Shown here piece after piece: positions 53,845 to 56,821 of a DNA stretch of 56,821 nucleotides; the first letter of the stretch is position 1; each line of letters begins with the position of its first letter. Source of the stretch: Lutimaribacter degradans (GTDB lineage Bacteria; Pseudomonadota; Alphaproteobacteria; Rhodobacterales; Rhodobacteraceae). A program made the position numbers and the translations under genes. The notes under the pieces were generated by a model. That model was not told the origin of the DNA, searched no databases, and saw only the letters and a program-made list of their open reading frames with translations. The DNA lies in NCBI RefSeq assembly GCF_023703375.1, contig NZ_JAMQGO010000015.1:1-56821 (forward strand). The letters are read 5' to 3'.

Positions 53845-55038
53845 ATGACGCTACGGGACGATAAAGAGACGATAGGCTTGTTCGAGCCGCTGATGGTCAG
53901 CGAGGGCTCGCCGCACAGGCGCGAGCTGAACGATCTTGCCCTCGATCTGGCCGCGCGCGCTGCCGCCTTCCGCAGCAGCCTGCCGGATCAGGTTGCGGCG
54001 GCGCTGGCCACGCTCATCCGCTCCATGAATTGCTACTACAGCAACCTGATCGAAGGCCACAACACGCACCCTGTCGATATCGAGCGCGCCCTGCATGACG
54101 ATTACAGCGCCGATCCAGAAAAGCGCGACCTCCAGCTCGAAGCCAAGGCGCATATCGCCGTCCAGAAATGGATTGACGACGGCGGGCTCACGGAGCCGCC
54201 GACATCACCGGCGATGATCAGCGAGGTTCACCGGCGCTTCTGTGAGTTGCTGCCCGAAGACCTGCTCTATGTAGAAATGCCAGATACCGGCGAGCAAATC
54301 CGCGTTGTGCCAGGCGAATTCAGGGAACGTGACGTGGTGGTTGGCCGCCACGTCGCGATCAGTCCAGGCGCGGTTCCGCGATTCCTCGATCGCCTGCACC
54401 AAGCCTACCGCATGGCGGGCCGGATCGAGTCGATCCTCGCATCGGCTTGTGCGCATCACCGGCTGTTGTGGGTTCACCCGTTTCTGGACGGCAACGGGCG
54501 CGTTGCGCGCCTGATGTCCTATGCCATGCTGCGCGACTCTCTGAACACCGGCGGGCTCTGGTCGGTCGCGCGCGGCCTTGCGCGCAACGAAGCGGCCTAC
54601 AAGAAGCACTTGCAAGCCTGCGACGAGCCAAGACACGGCGACCGTGACGGGCGCGGCACGCTCAGCGAAGCGGCGCTTGCGTCCTTCGCCAAATTCTTGC
54701 TGCAAACCTGCATCGATCAGGTGGAATTTATGGAAGGCCTGATGAAGCCGGACCGGCTGCGTGACCGGATCATGATCTGGGCGGAAGAGGAAATCCGTGG
54801 CGGGCGGCTGCCCCCGAAATCCGACGCGGTTTTGCGTGCGATCCTCTATGAAGGCGAGCTTCCGCGCGGCGCGGTGGCCGACATTCTGGGCACGAGCGAC
54901 CGGACGGCGCGGCGCGTAACCTCCGCGCTGATCGAAGCGGGCGCGCTGACATCGGAAAGCTCGCGCGCGCCTTTGGTTCTGGCATTTCCGGCAACGCTTG
55001 CGGGGCGCTGGATGCCTGGCCTGTTCCCCGAACAGTGA
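53845..55038 (+). CDS. Fic-domain protein, class II with N-terminal inhibitory motif
   Basis: Fic proteins usually transfer AMP to a target Tyr/Thr. The 397-residue protein has the active motif HPFLDGNGRVAR at about residue 211, complete with catalytic His and phosphate-binding residues. An inhibitory motif S66-NLI-E70-G71 fits the [ST]xxxE[GN] class II rule, so activity should be self-restrained. The C-terminus (about 315-395) has a winged-helix-like part (GAVADILGTSDRTARRVTSA). ATG 53845 follows GAGGA; 53791 lacks a site. It is bounded by mobile-element genes. Confidence 0.9.
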   Translation: MTLRDDKETIGLFEPLMVSEGSPHRRELNDLALDLAARAAAFRSSLPDQVAAALATLIRSMNCYYSNLIEGHNTHPVDIERALHDDYSADPEKRDLQLEAKAHIAVQKWIDDGGLTEPPTSPAMISEVHRRFCELLPEDLLYVEMPDTGEQIRVVPGEFRERDVVVGRHVAISPGAVPRFLDRLHQAYRMAGRIESILASACAHHRLLWVHPFLDGNGRVARLMSYAMLRDSLNTGGLWSVARGLARNEAAYKKHLQACDEPRHGDRDGRGTLSEAALASFAKFLLQTCIDQVEFMEGLMKPDRLRDRIMIWAEEEIRGGRLPPKSDAVLRAILYEGELPRGAVADILGTSDRTARRVTSALIEAGALTSESSRAPLVLAFPATLAGRWMPGLFPEQ

Positions 55039-55080
55039 GCACCTGCCTGTTAATCATCTGATATGCGGAAATGCCCTCAT

Positions 55081-55136
55081 TGCCTATCAACAGATAGGCA
55101 GTTCGCGGCTGGCCTCGCGGCCAGCCGCGAAAATTT
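55081..55136 (+). terminator. Two stem-loops ending the Fic gene
   Basis: First TGCCTATC-AACA-GATAGGCA (55081-55100), then a 13-bp stem TTCGCGGCTGGCC (55102-55114) / GGCCAGCCGCGAA (55119-55131) with loop TCGC, followed by AATTTT. The second is a convincing terminator. It also lies at the end of the convergent minus-strand genes. Confidence 0.8.
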
Positions 55137-55143
55137 TCCACTC

Positions 55144-55404
55144 CTAGAACAGCGATAGCTGCGCCCCGTTCCAGCCGGTTTGCGCGGCCTCGTGGTCAAG
55201 CCATGCCGAGACAAAGGCCACCGCGCCGCCGTATTCGGCGACATGGCCGCAGGGCAGAAAGTTCGACCGGTAGCCGGTTTCGGTGACGGGCAGCGGCACG
55301 CGGCCTGCGCTGCGCAGCTCGATGTGATCACTTATGCCGAATCTTTCCGGCGTGAAGGTGATCTCGATATCGATCCCGCGCCATGTGATGTTGTGCTTTT
55401 CCAT
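55144..55404 (-). CDS. Small protein of unknown function next to ArdC (86 residues)
   Basis: The product starts MEKHNITWRGIDIEITFTPE and includes VTETGYRSNFLPCGHVAEYG, then GAVAFVSAWLDHEA. A WRG-I-IEI start followed by a GYRS-HF-like stretch is, as I recall, a pattern seen with ArdC-type genes in plasmids and integrative elements. No function is established. It lies 32 bases after ardC and is probably co-transcribed. Confidence 0.7.
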   Translation of the reverse strand: MEKHNITWRGIDIEITFTPERFGISDHIELRSAGRVPLPVTETGYRSNFLPCGHVAEYGGAVAFVSAWLDHEAAQTGWNGAQLSLF

Positions 55405-55436
55405 GGGTCAGCCCTCCTTGCGGGCAGAGCCGCCGC

Positions 55437-56348
55437 TTACGCGGCGACTCCTTCCTGCTGCTCGGGTTGCTCGATGACGGGCTGCAAGCCGTGCAGGAAA
55501 TCCGCTGCACGCTGCGCATGGGCGGCGGCGCTGAAAATCGCGCGCTTGTCATCGCGCAGCACCTTCAGCCAGCTTTGAATATAGGCGGCATGATCGGTGC
55601 CAGGCTCCGGCGTCAGGGCCAGATCGGCGCAAAGAAACGCCGCGCCCAGCTCGGCGACCAGCTCTTCGCGGGCATAGCCTTCATCGCCCCACCGCTTGCG
55701 CCCGAATTCACGGTCAAGGCGTTTTTGGTGTTTCGTCCAGTGGGTCAGCTCGTGCGCCAAGGTCGCATAGTAGGCTTCGGGGCTGCGGAAGCTCTCGAAA
55801 TGCGGCATCTGCACGTGATCTGTCCCGCCGCTGTAATATGCCCTGTTCCCGCCGCTGCGGATATCCGCGCCCGTAGCGGCGAAGAATTCTTCGGCATGGT
55901 CGATCCGCTGCGCGGGGTCGATGACGGGCTCGGGCATGCTGTAGAAATGCTCCGGCAGGCCTTCGATCTGCTCAACGTTAAAGACGCTATAACCCTTCAT
56001 AAAAGGGATTTTGCGCTCTTCCTCGCTGCCGTCGTCCTGCTCTTCGGTCTTGGTGATGGTGTTGGCATAGACAACAAGATTGCCGCGCTCGCCTTTGCGG
56101 ACGTGGGCGCCATATTCCTTGGCTTGGCGGTAGGTCATCCAGAACGGCGAGATATAGCCGCCTTCCATGGCCGCGCCCCATAGCATCAGCACATTGATTC
56201 CGCTGTAGGCCATGCCGTTATGGCGCAGGGGCTTGATGATCCGCCCGTCCATGTTTCCGGCGGACCATGGCTTGTGCCATGTCAGTTCGCCTTGCTCCAG
56301 ATCGGCAATGATCTTGTCTGTAACTTTCTGGTAAATGTCCTGTTTCAT
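55437..56348 (-). CDS. ardC: ArdC-like antirestriction protein (DUF1738 and zincin-like domain)
   Basis: The 303-residue protein has the N-terminal ssDNA-binding domain (YQKVTDKIIADLEQGELTWH, KPWSAGNMDGRIIKPLRHNG, YSGINVLMLWGAAMEGGY, WMTYRQAKEYGAHVRKGERG) and a C-terminal zincin-like domain with H199-E-L-T-H203 and a downstream Glu ligand (REELVAELGAAFL). ArdC proteins protect incoming plasmid DNA from type I restriction. AAAAGGAG precedes ATG 56348. Confidence 0.92.
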   Translation of the reverse strand: MKQDIYQKVTDKIIADLEQGELTWHKPWSAGNMDGRIIKPLRHNGMAYSGINVLMLWGAAMEGGYISPFWMTYRQAKEYGAHVRKGERGNLVVYANTITKTEEQDDGSEEERKIPFMKGYSVFNVEQIEGLPEHFYSMPEPVIDPAQRIDHAEEFFAATGADIRSGGNRAYYSGGTDHVQMPHFESFRSPEAYYATLAHELTHWTKHQKRLDREFGRKRWGDEGYAREELVAELGAAFLCADLALTPEPGTDHAAYIQSWLKVLRDDKRAIFSAAAHAQRAADFLHGLQPVIEQPEQQEGVAA

Positions 56349-56821
56349 TGGCCCTTTCTCCTTTTAAAGCCGGTTGCACATGCAACCGGACTAGGCCCGC
56401 GCCAATGAGCGGGGGGAGACCGTCAGGACCGCAGACAGCGGAGGGGGATCACCCGTCCTGCACAAGCCGCAGGCGCGGAAGGACGGGGAGACCGCTGGCT
56501 GCGCCCGCAGCACATGCGGAGGGCTTGGTCTTGACGGAGGACGGGGCCGCAGGCCCCAAACAGGAAAGAAAGCGTCAGCCCTTCAGGGCTGGCCAAAGAT
56601 GCGCAAGGGATGGAAGCCGCAGGGCCGAGACAAGCCATTGGCGCAGGCTCGGTTCACGACAGCCCGGCCCGCAGGGTGCGCTCTGAAAACCGTCCGCAGA
56701 GAATGTCCCAGTAAATCAATCTCTAGTGTTCGCCACCTGACACAAGATTCCCATCGGCGGCTTGATGTGCCATATTCGGGGCATGAGACGCAGTGACATC
56801 TGCCTTTACCTTGGCCCCGCC
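56349..56821. other. Region right of ardC to the window end
   Basis: No gene is supported over these 473 bases. Frames present are short and unlike coding sequence. An ATG at 56783 with GGGG just before it opens MRRSDICLYLGPA and runs off the end, so a gene may begin there. The promoter of ardC must lie just left of this region, near 56360-56450. Confidence 0.35.

Overview
The window reads as the chromosome of a Rhodobacteraceae-like (Roseobacter group) alphaproteobacterium. Grounds: high-GC coding sequence; an rnhB-ccrM pair with a cell-cycle GANTC methyltransferase; separate cytochrome b and c1 genes in a petABC operon, with heme histidines at the positions known from Rhodobacter; and dapA, smpB, hemC, hemE and dapF-mtaB arranged as I would expect for that family. 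The placement is from gene content only.

Region 1 (1-12.9 kb) is accessory and partly decayed. It opens with two IS3-type transposase remnants. Next comes a three-gene sensory locus: an OmpR-type response regulator, then an NMT1/TauA-like periplasmic binding protein without ABC transporter genes, then an overlapping membrane hybrid histidine kinase. A second, soluble, four-PAS hybrid kinase and an OmpR-type regulator with a degenerate receiver lie downstream on the other strand. The two kinases are clear paralogues. Fragments of broken genes (SDR C-terminus, DUF1524/GmrSD-like C-terminus, two frameshifted frames) fill the gaps, and a DMT exporter closes the region.

Region 2 (12.9-50.1 kb) is core genome. 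It holds tRNA-Met, the divergent heme genes hemC/hemE, two more DMT exporters, a LysR regulator, smpB, a translationally overlapping 3-mercaptopyruvate sulfurtransferase/aminotransferase pair, dapA, a soluble lytic transglycosylase, mnmD divergent from a DadA/MnmC-C-like FAD oxidase, and aroC followed by an HD protein and an AEC carrier. The thiamine block has salvage genes thiM-thiE-thiD on the minus strand and transporter genes thiB-thiP-thiQ on the plus strand. They diverge from about 350 bp that contains two back-to-back TPP riboswitches, each with a hairpin able to mask the ribosome binding site. After it come petABC, a GST, a PaiB-like protein, dapF-mtaB, tRNA-Lys, tRNA-Arg, a LacI regulator, two small exported proteins, rnhB, ccrM, a YghU-type GST, and a glucosylglycerate module (phosphatase, GT81 synthase, convergent GH13_18 phosphorylase).

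Region 3 (50.2-56.8 kb) is the end of a mobilizable or integrative element: mobC, a relaxase, several small accessory proteins, a class II self-inhibited Fic protein and an ArdC antirestriction protein. Its left boundary lies between 50127 and about 50340; the rest runs past the right end. No integrase, CRISPR array or rRNA is present.

Most novel candidates: the binding-protein/hybrid-kinase sensory locus with its paralogous partner, the paired TPP riboswitches, the H2S-type sulfurtransferase/aminotransferase overlap, the GANTC cluster before ccrM, an unannotated 39-residue frame overlapping mobC, and the Fic protein in the mobile element.
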